IMG/VR virus record: IMGVR_UViG_3300047359_000579
Span: 1-27,174 of that record
DNA from: a virus
Length of the DNA stretch: 27,174 nt
Direction: 5' to 3' (one strand)
Part shown: positions 1 through 6,546 of the stretch, in pieces
How the letters are laid out: each line of letters begins with the position of its first letter
Position numbering within the stretch: the stretch's first letter is position 1
Translations under genes and position numbers: made by a program
Notes under the pieces: generated by a model
What the model saw: only the letters and a program-made list of their open reading frames with translations
Told to the model about the DNA's origin: nothing
Database searches by the model: none

Positions 1-397
1 CTACCTCCTCGAAAGACAAAGGTTTATTTTCCCTATAAATTGTTTTTCTAGTCTGTTTAACTATATTGTTATTCTTCTGTAGACTTATTGGCGAGGCTGC
101 ATCGTCATATTGGCGAGGCTGGGTAGACATATTGTCTATGCTGCATGGACATATTGTCCTCTTACGCCCATCTGTTTTAATTACAATCAATTTAGCATCG
201 TGCAACCGCTTAATGCTTCTGCTAATTGTTCTCTCACTAACACCGTAGTCCTCTGAGATCAAAGCGTTCGATTTAAAAAACGTATTGTTGTCCCAATTGA
301 AACTATCAATGTCAGCCCATAGAATTTTGTCAATAGGTTCTAACTTTTTGTTTTCTAGGATAACCCGTGGTATCCATATTCCCTTAAACTGCCTCAT
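1..397 (-). CDS. Winged-helix replication initiator-like protein, 3' end cut by the window edge
   Basis: The reading frame starts at ATG 397 and stays open for 132 codons to the left edge. Residues about 15-75 read as a winged helix-turn-helix: DKILWADIDS, then a helix pair around ISEDYGVSERTISRSIKRL and a basic wing (KTDGRKRTI). This is the N-terminal DNA-binding domain common in phage replication initiators (lambda O and HTH_36-type proteins). The segment after the domain (residues 77-106) is low in obvious structure and carries four 22-bp DNA repeats, as expected for an initiator with its origin inside its own gene. It is the last visible gene of the unit read from the 2473-2503 promoter and overlaps the preceding 42-aa gene by 14 nt. 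A transcriptional regulator is the alternative. The domain call is firm, the replication role is inferred. Confidence 0.7.
   Translation of the reverse strand, partial: MRQFKGIWIPRVILENKKLEPIDKILWADIDSFNWDNNTFFKSNALISEDYGVSERTISRSIKRLHDAKLIVIKTDGRKRTICPCSIDNMSTQPRQYDDAASPISLQKNNNIVKQTRKTIYRENKPLSFEEV
21..80. other. AT-rich tract next to the iterons (putative unwinding element)
   Basis: By count, 15 of 60 bases are G or C (25%). The tract directly follows the iterons in the coding direction of the initiator gene, the same relative order as the AT-rich segment beside the lambda O iterons. The unwinding role is an inference from position and composition. Confidence 0.4.
82..169. repeat. Four tandem 22-bp imperfect direct repeats (putative replication iterons)
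   Basis: Repeat units begin at 82, 104, 126 and 148, each exactly 22 bp apart. On the plus strand the conserved core is GACATATTGTC (126-136 and 148-158, identical), with GTCATATTGGC at 104 and GACTTATTGGC at 82. Units 1 and 2 agree at 17 of 22 positions; the second half of the last unit is degenerate. The core is a near palindrome (GACA...TGTC). Because 22 is not a multiple of three, the encoded peptide does not repeat, so the conservation is at DNA level. Placement inside the initiator gene, two helical turns apart, resembles the four iterons in lambda O. The origin role is inferred. Confidence 0.65.
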
Positions 398-512
398 AGA
401 TGACTTCGATTTGATAAAATATCGTTATGCTAAATTCTTCCGCTTCAGTTACATCTGACGTCCACTGCAACTCGCCCTCCTCATCCAAATAAGCATAGAC
501 GTAACGTTCCAT
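384..512 (-). CDS. Small acidic hypothetical protein (42 aa)
   Basis: The frame starts at ATG 512 and ends with TAA at 384-386, giving a protein that begins MERYVYAYLDEEGELQWT and ends IYEAV. Its start shares one base with the stop of the gene before it (TAATG junction at 510-514), and it overlaps the start of the replication initiator by 14 nt, so it sits tightly in the operon. A purine-rich AGGAG lies about a dozen bases before the start. No family is recognised. Tight packing and the ribosome-binding-like sequence argue that it is real; the short length keeps confidence moderate. Confidence 0.55.
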   Translation of the reverse strand: MERYVYAYLDEEGELQWTSDVTEAEEFSITIFYQIEVIYEAV

Positions 513-691
513 TAGTATTTCGTTTCTCCTGTTTTAAAATTTAATTCAAACCTACAGCGATCTAAAGTGTGTTCTAGCTTCTCGCGTTTCGTCGATGCAG
601 GCATGGATGCAATTAAACTAAAAAGAAGCCTGCGATAACGTCGCAGTTCAATTATACTTCTTTCGTGAAACCATAGTGCGTCATAATCCAT
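512..691 (-). CDS. Small basic hypothetical protein (59 aa)
   Basis: The frame starts at ATG 691 and ends with TAA at 512-514. The protein begins MDYDALWFHERSIIELRRY, is helical and rich in Arg/Lys, and ends FELNFKTGETKY. It overlaps the preceding gene by 11 nt and hands over to the next through a TAATG junction, a pattern seen throughout this phage. No domain is recognised. Its place in the replication-side operon and its basic character would fit a DNA-associated accessory protein, but this is only a guess. Confidence 0.55.
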   Translation of the reverse strand: MDYDALWFHERSIIELRRYRRLLFSLIASMPASTKREKLEHTLDRCRFELNFKTGETKY

Positions 692-926
692 CGGGTACAG
701 TTTTATGCTTTTTAACTTCTTGTAGCTCTACTATCCTATCTACAATCATTTTTGTTAAGCTGATAATGTGAACGCCTGTGTGATGTTTAATGTCTTCCAT
801 CTTGTACAAAAACATGTGTGGTGTGCTGTTGTAGTAACGGTTTGCTGTCATGTTCGTCCAATTCATCTCCCGATCCATTTTAGAAAATGACTTGTAGTGC
901 AACTCAATGAATGTTCTTAGTGTCAT
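681..926 (-). CDS. Hypothetical protein (81 aa)
   Basis: It starts at ATG 926 through an ATGA overlap with the stop of the upstream gene and ends with TGA at 681-683. The protein is polar and mixed-charge (MTLRTFIELHYKSFSKM at the N-terminus; a helical stretch around IISLTKMIVDRIVELQEV near the end). I recognise no family. It belongs to the run of small replication-side genes read from 2473-2503. Confidence 0.6.
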   Translation of the reverse strand: MTLRTFIELHYKSFSKMDREMNWTNMTANRYYNSTPHMFLYKMEDIKHHTGVHIISLTKMIVDRIVELQEVKKHKTVPDGL

Positions 927-1201
927 TTTTTCTTCTTCTTTAATTTCTTCTTTGAAACGAATTCATCCCAATACACTTTGTGATCAGGATCATGTCTGTA
1001 GCCTGTCTTAGTTGGATACAAAAACTTTTGCCCATGTTCACCATCCATAAGGGTGTAACCCAATTGAAACACCAACGTAGATACATTGTCCTTATTCATG
1101 TGCTTTTGCATCTGGGGTTGACGCTTTAACCATGTAAAGAAATTATGTAGAATGTCGTTGTACTCGTCTTCCGAAGTCGGAGTTGTTATAAATTCATTCA
1201 T
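923..1201 (-). CDS. Hypothetical protein with poly-lysine tail (92 aa)
   Basis: It starts at ATG 1201 in a TAATG junction with the gene before it and ends in an ATGA junction with the gene after it. The body (MNEFITTPTSEDEYNDIL, then FFTWLKRQPQMQKHM and FQLGYTLMDGEHGQKFLYP) is unrecognised. The last ten residues include eight lysines, which would give a strongly basic tail able to contact nucleic acid. The lysine run comes from an A-rich stretch (928-955), so a slippage-prone or sequencing-sensitive site is possible, but the frame is intact. Confidence 0.6.
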   Translation of the reverse strand: MNEFITTPTSEDEYNDILHNFFTWLKRQPQMQKHMNKDNVSTLVFQLGYTLMDGEHGQKFLYPTKTGYRHDPDHKVYWDEFVSKKKLKKKKK

Positions 1202-1653
1202 TAGTACGGGTATTTTTCGTCTTGACTCACAATTGGCCCATCAACGGTGTTTAGGTTGTCACGCATGTGTAGCATGTTCTTCGCCTCAATCTTTATTTGA
1301 TCTTCCGTCAACTGGTTTGCTGAGTTTGCGGTCATTTTCAAATACTCTAAGGCTGTAGTAATTGCCCATTGATTGCTGATACGAGCGTCCTTTTCTTCCC
1401 AATACTTTTGCTTGTCCTCCTGCTCCTTATTGACCTTGGATACACGTAAACTTACACCATAAGTGTTTTCTGTCTTTGTGTATTCTACCTCGTCTCCCAC
1501 TCCATAAGGTGTCTTTTCTGGCCCTGTGCTGTTAGCTTTGCCTGCCACCCCGTCTTCCATCTCAACCCAATATGGGTAAAATGTCTTTCCTTCTTTTTGC
1601 CACGGACCGTCGTCTGTACGCTGAACTGATTTAATTACTGATTTTGTTTTCAT
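1201..1653 (-). CDS. Putative single-stranded DNA-binding / OB-fold-like protein (150 aa)
   Basis: The N-terminal 75 residues form a compact, beta-rich domain: SVQRTDDGPW, FYPYWVEMEDGVAGKANS, then YGVGDEVEYTKTENTYG and SLRVSKV. The pattern of short strands, a 'GVGDEVEY' turn and a following basic strand resembles the small OB-fold-like domain found beside replication genes in Bacteroidota phages, often labelled single-stranded DNA binding. The second half is a lysine/glutamate-rich helix (KEQEDKQKYWEEKDARI) and a helical tail ending in an acidic, aromatic tip (SQDEKYPY), reminiscent of SSB-type acidic tails. It is co-transcribed with the replication initiator. Family membership is from memory of similar proteins, so moderate confidence only. 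Confidence 0.45.
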   Translation of the reverse strand: MKTKSVIKSVQRTDDGPWQKEGKTFYPYWVEMEDGVAGKANSTGPEKTPYGVGDEVEYTKTENTYGVSLRVSKVNKEQEDKQKYWEEKDARISNQWAITTALEYLKMTANSANQLTEDQIKIEAKNMLHMRDNLNTVDGPIVSQDEKYPY

Positions 1654-1654
1654 C

Positions 1655-1855
1655 TTACTTAAAGTTTAAAGGTTTATAGATTTTAATGAGTCCCCATAGG
1701 TAGGTCTTCACTTTGTAAATTTTTAATTCTGGCTTGTATGCCAACTCCATAACGATATCATCGCGTCTCAAGTTGTTTATTACAGTCTGGCGTACTGGTT
1801 TTAAACCTAATTCCTTGCGCCATTGCAGCCACATTTTTATGTCTTCAGTCTTCAT
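1655..1855 (-). CDS. Small basic hypothetical protein (66 aa)
   Basis: I take the start at ATG 1855 (MKTEDIKMWLQWRKELGLKP) because it gives an 11-nt overlap with the upstream gene, typical here; the same frame is open to 2041 but the extra segment would lie inside the 1845-2129 gene. The protein is basic (…VINNLRRDDIVMEL…YKVKTYLWGLIKIYKPL), with a helix and turn that could be DNA-binding. No family recognised. Confidence 0.5.
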   Translation of the reverse strand: MKTEDIKMWLQWRKELGLKPVRQTVINNLRRDDIVMELAYKPELKIYKVKTYLWGLIKIYKPLNFK

Positions 1856-2129
1856 CCATGTTAAAAAAAAGGGTGTAGTAGCCGTAGTCGTTTTCCACCA
1901 TGAGCAGATGTTTGAACTCGTCCTTCGGTAGTTTGCTAACGAAGTATTTGTCATATCCTGCGGAGCCTTTCGTCCAGCAATACGATTGCCATCCTGCGTC
2001 AATATACTTCTGACGATTCTCGTTAAAGTCATCAATATCAACAGGTGTCCAAATGCTTGTGCGGTATCCTGTCGATTCTTTTGTGCCTAACCTACCCGTA
2101 TACCAATTTTCTTCTTGACTGTGATTCAT
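1845..2129 (-). CDS. Hypothetical protein (94 aa)
   Basis: It starts at ATG 2129 in an ATGA overlap with the preceding gene. The protein is rich in aromatic residues (WYTGRLG, YIDAGWQSYCWTKGSAGYDKYF, DYGYYTLFF) and ends in an acidic NMDED. It looks like a small alpha/beta domain; no family recognised. It continues the replication-side operon. Confidence 0.6.
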   Translation of the reverse strand: MNHSQEENWYTGRLGTKESTGYRTSIWTPVDIDDFNENRQKYIDAGWQSYCWTKGSAGYDKYFVSKLPKDEFKHLLMVENDYGYYTLFFNMDED

Positions 2130-2452
2130 TGCGCGAATTTTTCTGTGTTATAACCTAAGTCTTGTTGTACCGATTTTTGCTCTTTGTGTCGTCGCATGTA
2201 TTCTGCACCGCGCAAATCAACCATATCTTCCTGTACTTTGCGACGCATGCGGACTATACTCTCAGGTGTCGCTAATTCCTTTGCAGCAATCATTTGCAAC
2301 AACTCGTACATCCTGCCCTTACCTGTGTTTATGCCTTTTGCTTGCAGTTCACTGTTCCAGTAGTTCGCCACAAGCCTGCTATCATCATCTCGTAAGTCTG
2401 GATACCGCTGTAGCAGGTAAATAACCTTGTCTTTTGTCCTGTTTATTTTCAT
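2126..2452 (-). CDS. Conserved Bacteroidota-phage-type hypothetical protein, first gene of the replication operon (108 aa)
   Basis: The protein begins MKINRTKDKVIYLLQRYPDL and contains LRDDDSRLVANYWNSEL, ELATPESIVRMRRKVQED and VDLRGAEYMRRHKEQ. I recall this arrangement (a 'RDDD.kLia..W' helix, then 'peSIrR.RrklQE..peLRG') from many Bacteroidota phages next to replication genes; the function is not known to me. The second half is basic and helical, compatible with DNA or protein binding. Its start lies just downstream of a well-matched promoter, making it the first gene of the transcript that ends in the winged-helix initiator. Confidence 0.65.
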   Translation of the reverse strand: MKINRTKDKVIYLLQRYPDLRDDDSRLVANYWNSELQAKGINTGKGRMYELLQMIAAKELATPESIVRMRRKVQEDMVDLRGAEYMRRHKEQKSVQQDLGYNTEKFAQ

Positions 2453-2472
2453 AGTTTTATATTGATTTGATG

Positions 2473-2503
2473 CAAATATACATAAATTCTCACATATTCC
2501 AAA
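2473..2503 (-). promoter_or_regulatory. Bacteroidota-type promoter for the replication operon
   Basis: On the minus strand a -33-like TTTG (2503-2500) is followed after 19 nt by TATATTTG (2480-2473), a full match to the Bacteroidota -7 element TAnnTTTG. Transcription would begin a few bases before the ATG at 2452, leaving a very short leader. A terminator for the preceding unit lies just upstream (2521-2550), which is what an independent promoter needs. Confidence 0.75.
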
Positions 2504-2520
2504 TCAAATTTTTACACATG

Positions 2521-2550
2521 AAAAAACCCCCACCTCATTAGGCAGGGGTC
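2521..2550 (-). terminator. Rho-independent terminator after the lysis cassette
   Basis: Read on the minus strand, ACCCCTGCCT-AATG-AGGTGGGGGT forms a GC-rich hairpin with a small loop, followed at once by TTTTTT. It closes the structural/lysis unit arriving from the right and insulates the replication promoter at 2473-2503. Confidence 0.8.
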
Positions 2551-2629
2551 CAATCAACTATGAAAAAAATCTAGGTAAGGGAAAAACCTACAGCGACAGT
2601 TGCAATATCGCCTTTAATCATAATGCAAT

Positions 2630-2794
2630 TTACTTATTGTTTCTGTTCTTACCAAGCACAACCGCGTTCAATATTCGCGTCAAAACATTTACGACCCGAT
2701 CGTCTTTTTTTGTTTCAGTCAAAGCTGTCAATGTACCAGCAGCAACCAAAACAACGTTCAAAATTTCACTCCAGTATTCAATTAAAAAATTCAT
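2630..2794 (-). CDS. Small membrane protein, holin-like candidate (54 aa)
   Basis: The frame starts at ATG 2794 in an ATGA overlap with the amidase stop and ends with TAA at 2630-2632. The N-terminal 26 residues (MNFLIEYWSEILNVVLVAAG…) form one likely transmembrane helix; the rest is a short basic segment (TKKDDRVVNVLTRIL…LGKNRNNK). Tiny membrane proteins of this shape sit next to the endolysin in many Bacteroidota phages and are plausible holins or spanin-like helpers. The role is inferred from neighbours. Between its stop and the terminator (2551-2629) I see only a weak hairpin and no convincing gene. Confidence 0.6.
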   Translation of the reverse strand: MNFLIEYWSEILNVVLVAAGTLTALTETKKDDRVVNVLTRILNAVVLGKNRNNK

Positions 2795-3213
2795 TCTTCC
2801 TTTATTAAAAATTTATATTTTTCTTTTACGTCGAAACATGGACACGCCTTTTTAGCAAATTCGTTGTGACCACATAATTCTAATTTGCCAAAACACACTT
2901 TTAAGGCATGCCACAATTCTAGCCAACCCATTTCTTGTTCGGCTGTCATTGTATCTGCTGGCTCTCCTGTCTTAGCTGATATGCCACCAACATAACACAC
3001 GCCAATAGAACTTCGGTTTTGACTTGCGGTATGCGCTCCTACCTTGTCTACATCGCGACCTTTATGCACTGATCCGTCACGGTAAATTACATAGTGATAC
3101 CCGATGTCGTTCCATCCTCTGGCTTCATGCCATGTGCGAATTGTGTCAACATCAATATGCGCTCCTTCCATGGTAGCAGAGCAGTGCAAAATCACCTTAT
3201 CAATATCTCTCAC
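2791..3213 (-). CDS. N-acetylmuramoyl-L-alanine amidase (Amidase_2 / T7-lysozyme type endolysin, 140 aa)
   Basis: It cleaves the bond between N-acetylmuramic acid and L-alanine in peptidoglycan and would act in the periplasm at lysis. Zinc ligands are visible as H10 (KVILHCSAT), H116 (LCGHNEF) and C124 (KKACPCFDV), with the same eight-residue H-to-C spacing as T7 lysozyme H122/C130. The family signatures GYHYVIYRDG (Y39, H40) and K122 match the catalytic Tyr and Lys positions. The protein is full length for a single-domain enzyme with no cell-wall binding domain and no signal peptide, so export depends on a holin. Small membrane proteins flank it on both sides (3210-3416 and 2630-2794), joined by ATGA overlaps. 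Confidence 0.93.
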   Translation of the reverse strand: MRDIDKVILHCSATMEGAHIDVDTIRTWHEARGWNDIGYHYVIYRDGSVHKGRDVDKVGAHTASQNRSSIGVCYVGGISAKTGEPADTMTAEQEMGWLELWHALKVCFGKLELCGHNEFAKKACPCFDVKEKYKFLIKEE

Positions 3214-3416
3214 TCGATGCCTTTTTTAGCTAGTAAGATTTTGATCTCGTTAATGCCACTGACTAAAACCTCTAGTGTTTCCTGCACCTTGGTTTCCTGT
3301 TTTTCTAACGAGTAAAGGCGGCTCTTTATTTTTGTAACTTCATTTGTCATCTTAACCCATGTCGCTATAATGCCGCTCAAAGCACCCACAACAACCCCTA
3401 TCAAATCGTAGTCCAT
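3210..3416 (-). CDS. XhlA-like small membrane protein with coiled coil (68 aa)
   Basis: An N-terminal hydrophobic helix (about residues 4-23, DLIGVVVGALSGIIATWVK) is followed by a heptad-like charged helix (KIKSRLYSLEKQETKVQETLEVL). This 'membrane anchor plus coiled coil' layout and its position directly before the amidase resemble haemolysin XhlA-type lysis proteins. It shares an ATGA junction with the amidase. It may help release or regulate the endolysin. The 42 nt before it (3417-3458) hold no clear gene. Confidence 0.6.
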   Translation of the reverse strand: MDYDLIGVVVGALSGIIATWVKMTNEVTKIKSRLYSLEKQETKVQETLEVLVSGINEIKILLAKKGIE

Positions 3417-3458
3417 CTTTTTATGTATTCTATGAGTTTAGCCTCGTTTTTGATACGC

Positions 3459-4022
3459 TTAGTAATCTTTGAGGCCAATACCTTGCGCGATTCGGATTTC
3501 GCGGTTGCTCTTGATTCTGTTCTTGTCGACATTGAGGTTTCCAAAATAGTTATGAGTGTTTGGGCTAAGATCAGCACCCGTGTTGCTTGAGTATTCAGGG
3601 AACAAACTCGTGTTGTGACACAAGTAGTCTACTAAGCGACCCCGATAAAACATTCCTATTTCGGTAGCTTTTTGAACGACCATCTTAATATCACCCATTG
3701 AGGCACTTGTACCTTGCTCGTTGTCTATCAAGGTAACGCTATTATTAGAAAACCGCAATCGCATAACATAGGCTACTTCTGCAAACGCTAATTGCACTAA
3801 GCAGGGCTGAATAAATTCAGTCACTAATTTCTCGTAATTTCCAACAAGGGTGCTATCGACAATATCCTGCTTCAGCTTGTCGTCCAGATCTGTACCAAGG
3901 GCTGGCAATATCCACCGATCTTGCGCAATTAAAATGTAAGGGTGCAATAAGTTGTCGTCAACTGCTGACCCAAGTGCTGTGTCTTTCTTTATGCGCGAGG
4001 CATTAATATATAGTGTAGCCAT
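3459..4022 (-). CDS. Putative head-tail connector (neck) protein (187 aa)
   Basis: The N-terminus (ATLYINASRIKKDTALGSAVDDNLLHPYI) followed by DRWILPALGTDLDDKL and a helical region (YEKLVTEFIQPCLVQLAFAEVAYVM) is the pattern I recall for Bacteroidota phage proteins encoded beside the portal, which resemble head-completion or adaptor proteins: a string of helices with a 'W.lP.LG..l...l' motif. It starts in a TAATG junction with the portal stop, so the two are translated together. Function comes from the fold-like pattern and the neighbour, not a precise match. Confidence 0.5.
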   Translation of the reverse strand: MATLYINASRIKKDTALGSAVDDNLLHPYILIAQDRWILPALGTDLDDKLKQDIVDSTLVGNYEKLVTEFIQPCLVQLAFAEVAYVMRLRFSNNSVTLIDNEQGTSASMGDIKMVVQKATEIGMFYRGRLVDYLCHNTSLFPEYSSNTGADLSPNTHNYFGNLNVDKNRIKSNREIRIAQGIGLKDY

Positions 4023-5776
4023 TATTGCTTATCAATTGGTGCGATAGCCTCCTCGCCTTTAGGTGGTACATCGAAGTTGTTTCCTACTCGACGCATAACT
4101 GCGTCCCAGTCTTCATAATACCCATCCTTAATGTCTGGTAGACCTTCTGGTACATAATAATATATAAGTCTTTTGAAACCGTGGTAGCAATTCTTACCAC
4201 CAGCCCATTCAAAAATGTCATATGTGCTTTGACCTGCGGCTGCAAACTGACCATTTACGCCATCTGCGCTCATATTGTTTATGTCCTCATAGCGGTATTG
4301 TATTCCTGCGTCTGCTAAATCCATCATCTCTACACAAAAATCGCGACTCTCGCCTTTAGGCTGCTGGCTAGTAGCTTTATAATATTGATAGCGTAAAGCA
4401 AAATACTCACCTCGTGGACTTATTACATCACCCCACTCTGAGACCTCATCGTAGTTAGAGTAATCTTCAAGTCCAAACTTTCGAAGACTGTGCAATCTCT
4501 TGTCAATTGAAGTGTCTGTTACAATTTCCGTTTTCAACAACTTGAACTCTTTAGGCAATGGCGCGTCTTTGTCGGCCAAATGATTTAGCCAAATGCTACC
4601 TTGTGTTTCGTTAATGCGAGCAGGTTCTGCTGAAAAGATTTTTTTTTTTTCTTCTTCTTCTTTTTGTTCAATGAAGCTTGCAGGCACCAAGTCTTTGAAG
4701 TACACGTCTAGAATGATGTTACTAGCAGATAAGATTGGTTGTATGCCGTGCAACAAAGTGTGTTGAAACGGCTCAACAACTGTCTTGCTGTACAGGTCGT
4801 ATGCGTCACGCATTTCATCCGCGTTGCTTCCAAAGCCGCCACCTTCTGATCGCAGCCCAAACAGTAACGGTGAGGTTACCCGATGCCCAGACAGGATTTC
4901 TTGGAACACCTGTTTTGATAGGAAGTCATACGTCTCATGTGGGTTTGGCAAGTTGAACGGTTCGATAGTAGGAGCTGAATCTTGACCGTCGTTAAAAGTC
5001 ATTAGAATTTTGCCAGCATTACTTGCCCCACCAAACTTGTCATAAATCAAACGCTCCAAATCTCTACGCTCGTCATCCGTTGGGATACCCCCATTGAAAC
5101 TGATCGCAAGGCTGGGAAAAAGCCCCGTTTTGATATTGCTAAGATGGAACTCAGCTATGTTTTTGTCCAGTTCACAATATGCCGTAGCCCCCTTGTAGCT
5201 TGGGATCCCGTAAAAAAAGGATACTGGGCTGTATTCTTTAATGTGTATGATTTGACTTGCTGCGGTACGGTCATTTACATCAAACGCAGGAATTGGATTA
5301 GGCTTAAAATTCGATTGGTTTGATTCAATCCAGTTTGTGCTATGGTAAAAAATCTGCACTTTGTCGTTGTCGTCAGCTTTTCCGCATCGGATCGTGCTTG
5401 CTGGGACGTGGTACACCTCGCTAATAGAACTGCGGTCCTGCGACCAAATGACATTTAAGTATGCGTTGCCATATAGCTTTAGGTCAAAAGCAGCTCGCTT
5501 TAAGCTGTCATGACGAAAGATACCTTTTAACTTGAGCCATTGCTCAACATTATCATCCTTGGTATCGCAGTCTAAACCTTCGCCATAAATCATGTCTGCT
5601 GTACCCTGCACAATCGCACCATGAATTGAGGACGAGATAAATAAATCGTCGAGGTACAATGGGTATAGGTTATCATCGCCAAAAAACACCCAGTCCTTGT
5701 TACTCTGATCAGTAAACATGGGTTGCTCATATTTGGCGTAGTCTATAACGCCTAACTTTGTTTTCATCTTGCTCAT
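4022..5776 (-). CDS. Portal protein with an extra C-terminal domain (584 aa)
   Basis: Residues 1-370 form an HK97-type portal: an N-terminal wing (VFFGDDNLYPLYLDDL), helix-rich core (AFDLKLYGNAYLNVIW), HVPASTIR, FYGIPSYKGA and the stem/clip region (GHRVTSPLLFGLRSEGGGFG with ADEMRDAYDLY). A charged linker (EQKEEEEKKK, 370-379) leads to a further ~200 residues including SRDFC (C481), NNMSADG and KNCYHGF (C530, H532), a motif set I recall from C-terminal parts of Bacteroidota phage portal or minor head proteins. The portal forms the dodecameric DNA gate of the capsid. It is oddly placed: about 20 kb from the terminase and after the tail fibre. Met1 or Met4 could be the start. Confidence 0.85.
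   Translation of the reverse strand: MSKMKTKLGVIDYAKYEQPMFTDQSNKDWVFFGDDNLYPLYLDDLFISSSIHGAIVQGTADMIYGEGLDCDTKDDNVEQWLKLKGIFRHDSLKRAAFDLKLYGNAYLNVIWSQDRSSISEVYHVPASTIRCGKADDNDKVQIFYHSTNWIESNQSNFKPNPIPAFDVNDRTAASQIIHIKEYSPVSFFYGIPSYKGATAYCELDKNIAEFHLSNIKTGLFPSLAISFNGGIPTDDERRDLERLIYDKFGGASNAGKILMTFNDGQDSAPTIEPFNLPNPHETYDFLSKQVFQEILSGHRVTSPLLFGLRSEGGGFGSNADEMRDAYDLYSKTVVEPFQHTLLHGIQPILSASNIILDVYFKDLVPASFIEQKEEEEKKKIFSAEPARINETQGSIWLNHLADKDAPLPKEFKLLKTEIVTDTSIDKRLHSLRKFGLEDYSNYDEVSEWGDVISPRGEYFALRYQYYKATSQQPKGESRDFCVEMMDLADAGIQYRYEDINNMSADGVNGQFAAAGQSTYDIFEWAGGKNCYHGFKRLIYYYVPEGLPDIKDGYYEDWDAVMRRVGNNFDVPPKGEEAIAPIDKQ
4639..4650 (-). other. A12 tract between portal core and C-terminal domain (possible slip site)
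   Basis: On the coding strand twelve consecutive A encode the lysines at the end of the EEEEKKK linker. A -1 slip here would add about nine residues and stop; a +1 slip also stops soon. Either would yield a portal core without the C-terminal domain. Slippage is only a possibility. Confidence 0.3.
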
Positions 5777-5782
5777 TTGAAT

Positions 5783-6145
5783 TTATATACCTGCTCGTTC
5801 TGATGCTCTGCGGCAATGGTTAGGCTCTATGCTGTCTAATATAGCACACAACCAATTACCTAATTTAGTTAGCGTTCGTTCTCGTTGGTTAGCTCCTAAG
5901 ACTGCGGAAACGGAATGATTCCCGAAAGGAACCCCCGAATCCATTAGAAGCCGATTGAGGAACTTTGACGCAGTGACTGATACAATTATTGACACGTCCC
6001 GAAAGAAGTCGTATATGGCTCTCCAGATGCTTCTGAGGACATCTGAGGCAATAAAGTAAAGCGACTCCCCAACCGAGTACACGATCCCAACGGGAATCGC
6101 TACGAATGCGAGGACTACGAGAAAGAGTATTTTTATAACTTTCAT
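5783..6145 (-). CDS. Membrane-anchored hypothetical protein (120 aa)
   Basis: An N-terminal hydrophobic segment (about residues 5-25, KILFLVVLAFVAIPVGIVYSV) and a second amphipathic stretch (YFIASDVLRSIWRAIYDFF) suggest a membrane or signal-anchored protein. The C-terminal motif NWLCAILDSIEPNHC is one I recall from Bacteroidota phage proteins of unknown function found near portals. It starts in an ATGA overlap with the gene before it and ends a few bases before the portal. An overlapping frame (5889-6209) is rejected in its favour. Confidence 0.5.
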   Translation of the reverse strand: MKVIKILFLVVLAFVAIPVGIVYSVGESLYFIASDVLRSIWRAIYDFFRDVSIIVSVTASKFLNRLLMDSGVPFGNHSVSAVLGANQRERTLTKLGNWLCAILDSIEPNHCRRASERAGI

Positions 6146-6546
6146 AGTTCAGGGTCTTCGGGGAACCAGCCATTCTCTTCCATGTATTCTTGTGATCGGA
6201 TCGTGACATCGCTTGGCACGATATGCCCGAACGGGAACTTCTGATTCACTTGCACGTAACTGCTCAGGCTGTAGCGCTCATCATTCGACAGCTCAGGGAA
6301 GCAAGCCACAAGGCGTTCGAGGTTTGCGGCAGGGTGAACGTTGATGAGGTAATCTGTGTCCACTTGCAAAGCGTTCTGTACTCCGTCAGGGTGTACGACA
6401 ATCCCAAACACGGTCGAGGCCGCTTCGCCTTCCGCCTGTATCAAAACGGGGCGGCTTATGTTGTAGAGTTCGCGCGTAATTTGGTACGCTCTGCGCTCGC
6501 TTGTCTGCGTGTCCGTTGGTAGGACTATGATAAATCCGTTCATCAA
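6142..6546 (-). CDS. Hypothetical protein directly downstream of the tail fibre (134 aa)
   Basis: It is joined to the fibre by an ATGA overlap, so it is probably translated by the same ribosomes. The N-terminus is a beta-alpha unit (NGFIIVLPTDTQTSERRAYQITREL), followed by FGIVVHPDGVQNALQVDTDYLINVHP and an acidic tail (ENGWFPEDPEL). No family recognised. Its base composition is GC-rich like the fibre, so it probably travelled with it; a fibre chaperone or fibre-associated role is possible but not shown. Confidence 0.6.
   Translation of the reverse strand: MMNGFIIVLPTDTQTSERRAYQITRELYNISRPVLIQAEGEAASTVFGIVVHPDGVQNALQVDTDYLINVHPAANLERLVACFPELSNDERYSLSSYVQVNQKFPFGHIVPSDVTIRSQEYMEENGWFPEDPEL

Noticed and set aside
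66-248. 60-aa plus-strand frame over the iterons
   Set aside because: It lies inside the winged-helix gene on the other strand and has no promoter or neighbours.
1655-2041. Longer 128-aa version of the 66-aa gene
   Set aside because: The extra N-terminal part lies wholly inside the 1845-2129 gene; the start at 1855 gives the usual short overlap.
3405-3480. Short basic frame running across the neck-protein stop (…ASKITKRIKNEAKLIEY…)
   Set aside because: No ATG in reach and it enters the next gene; no slip sequence at the neck-protein end supports a frameshift.
5889-6209. 106-aa minus-strand frame overlapping the membrane protein
   Set aside because: It crosses two better-supported genes joined by an ATGA overlap and has no recognisable composition.
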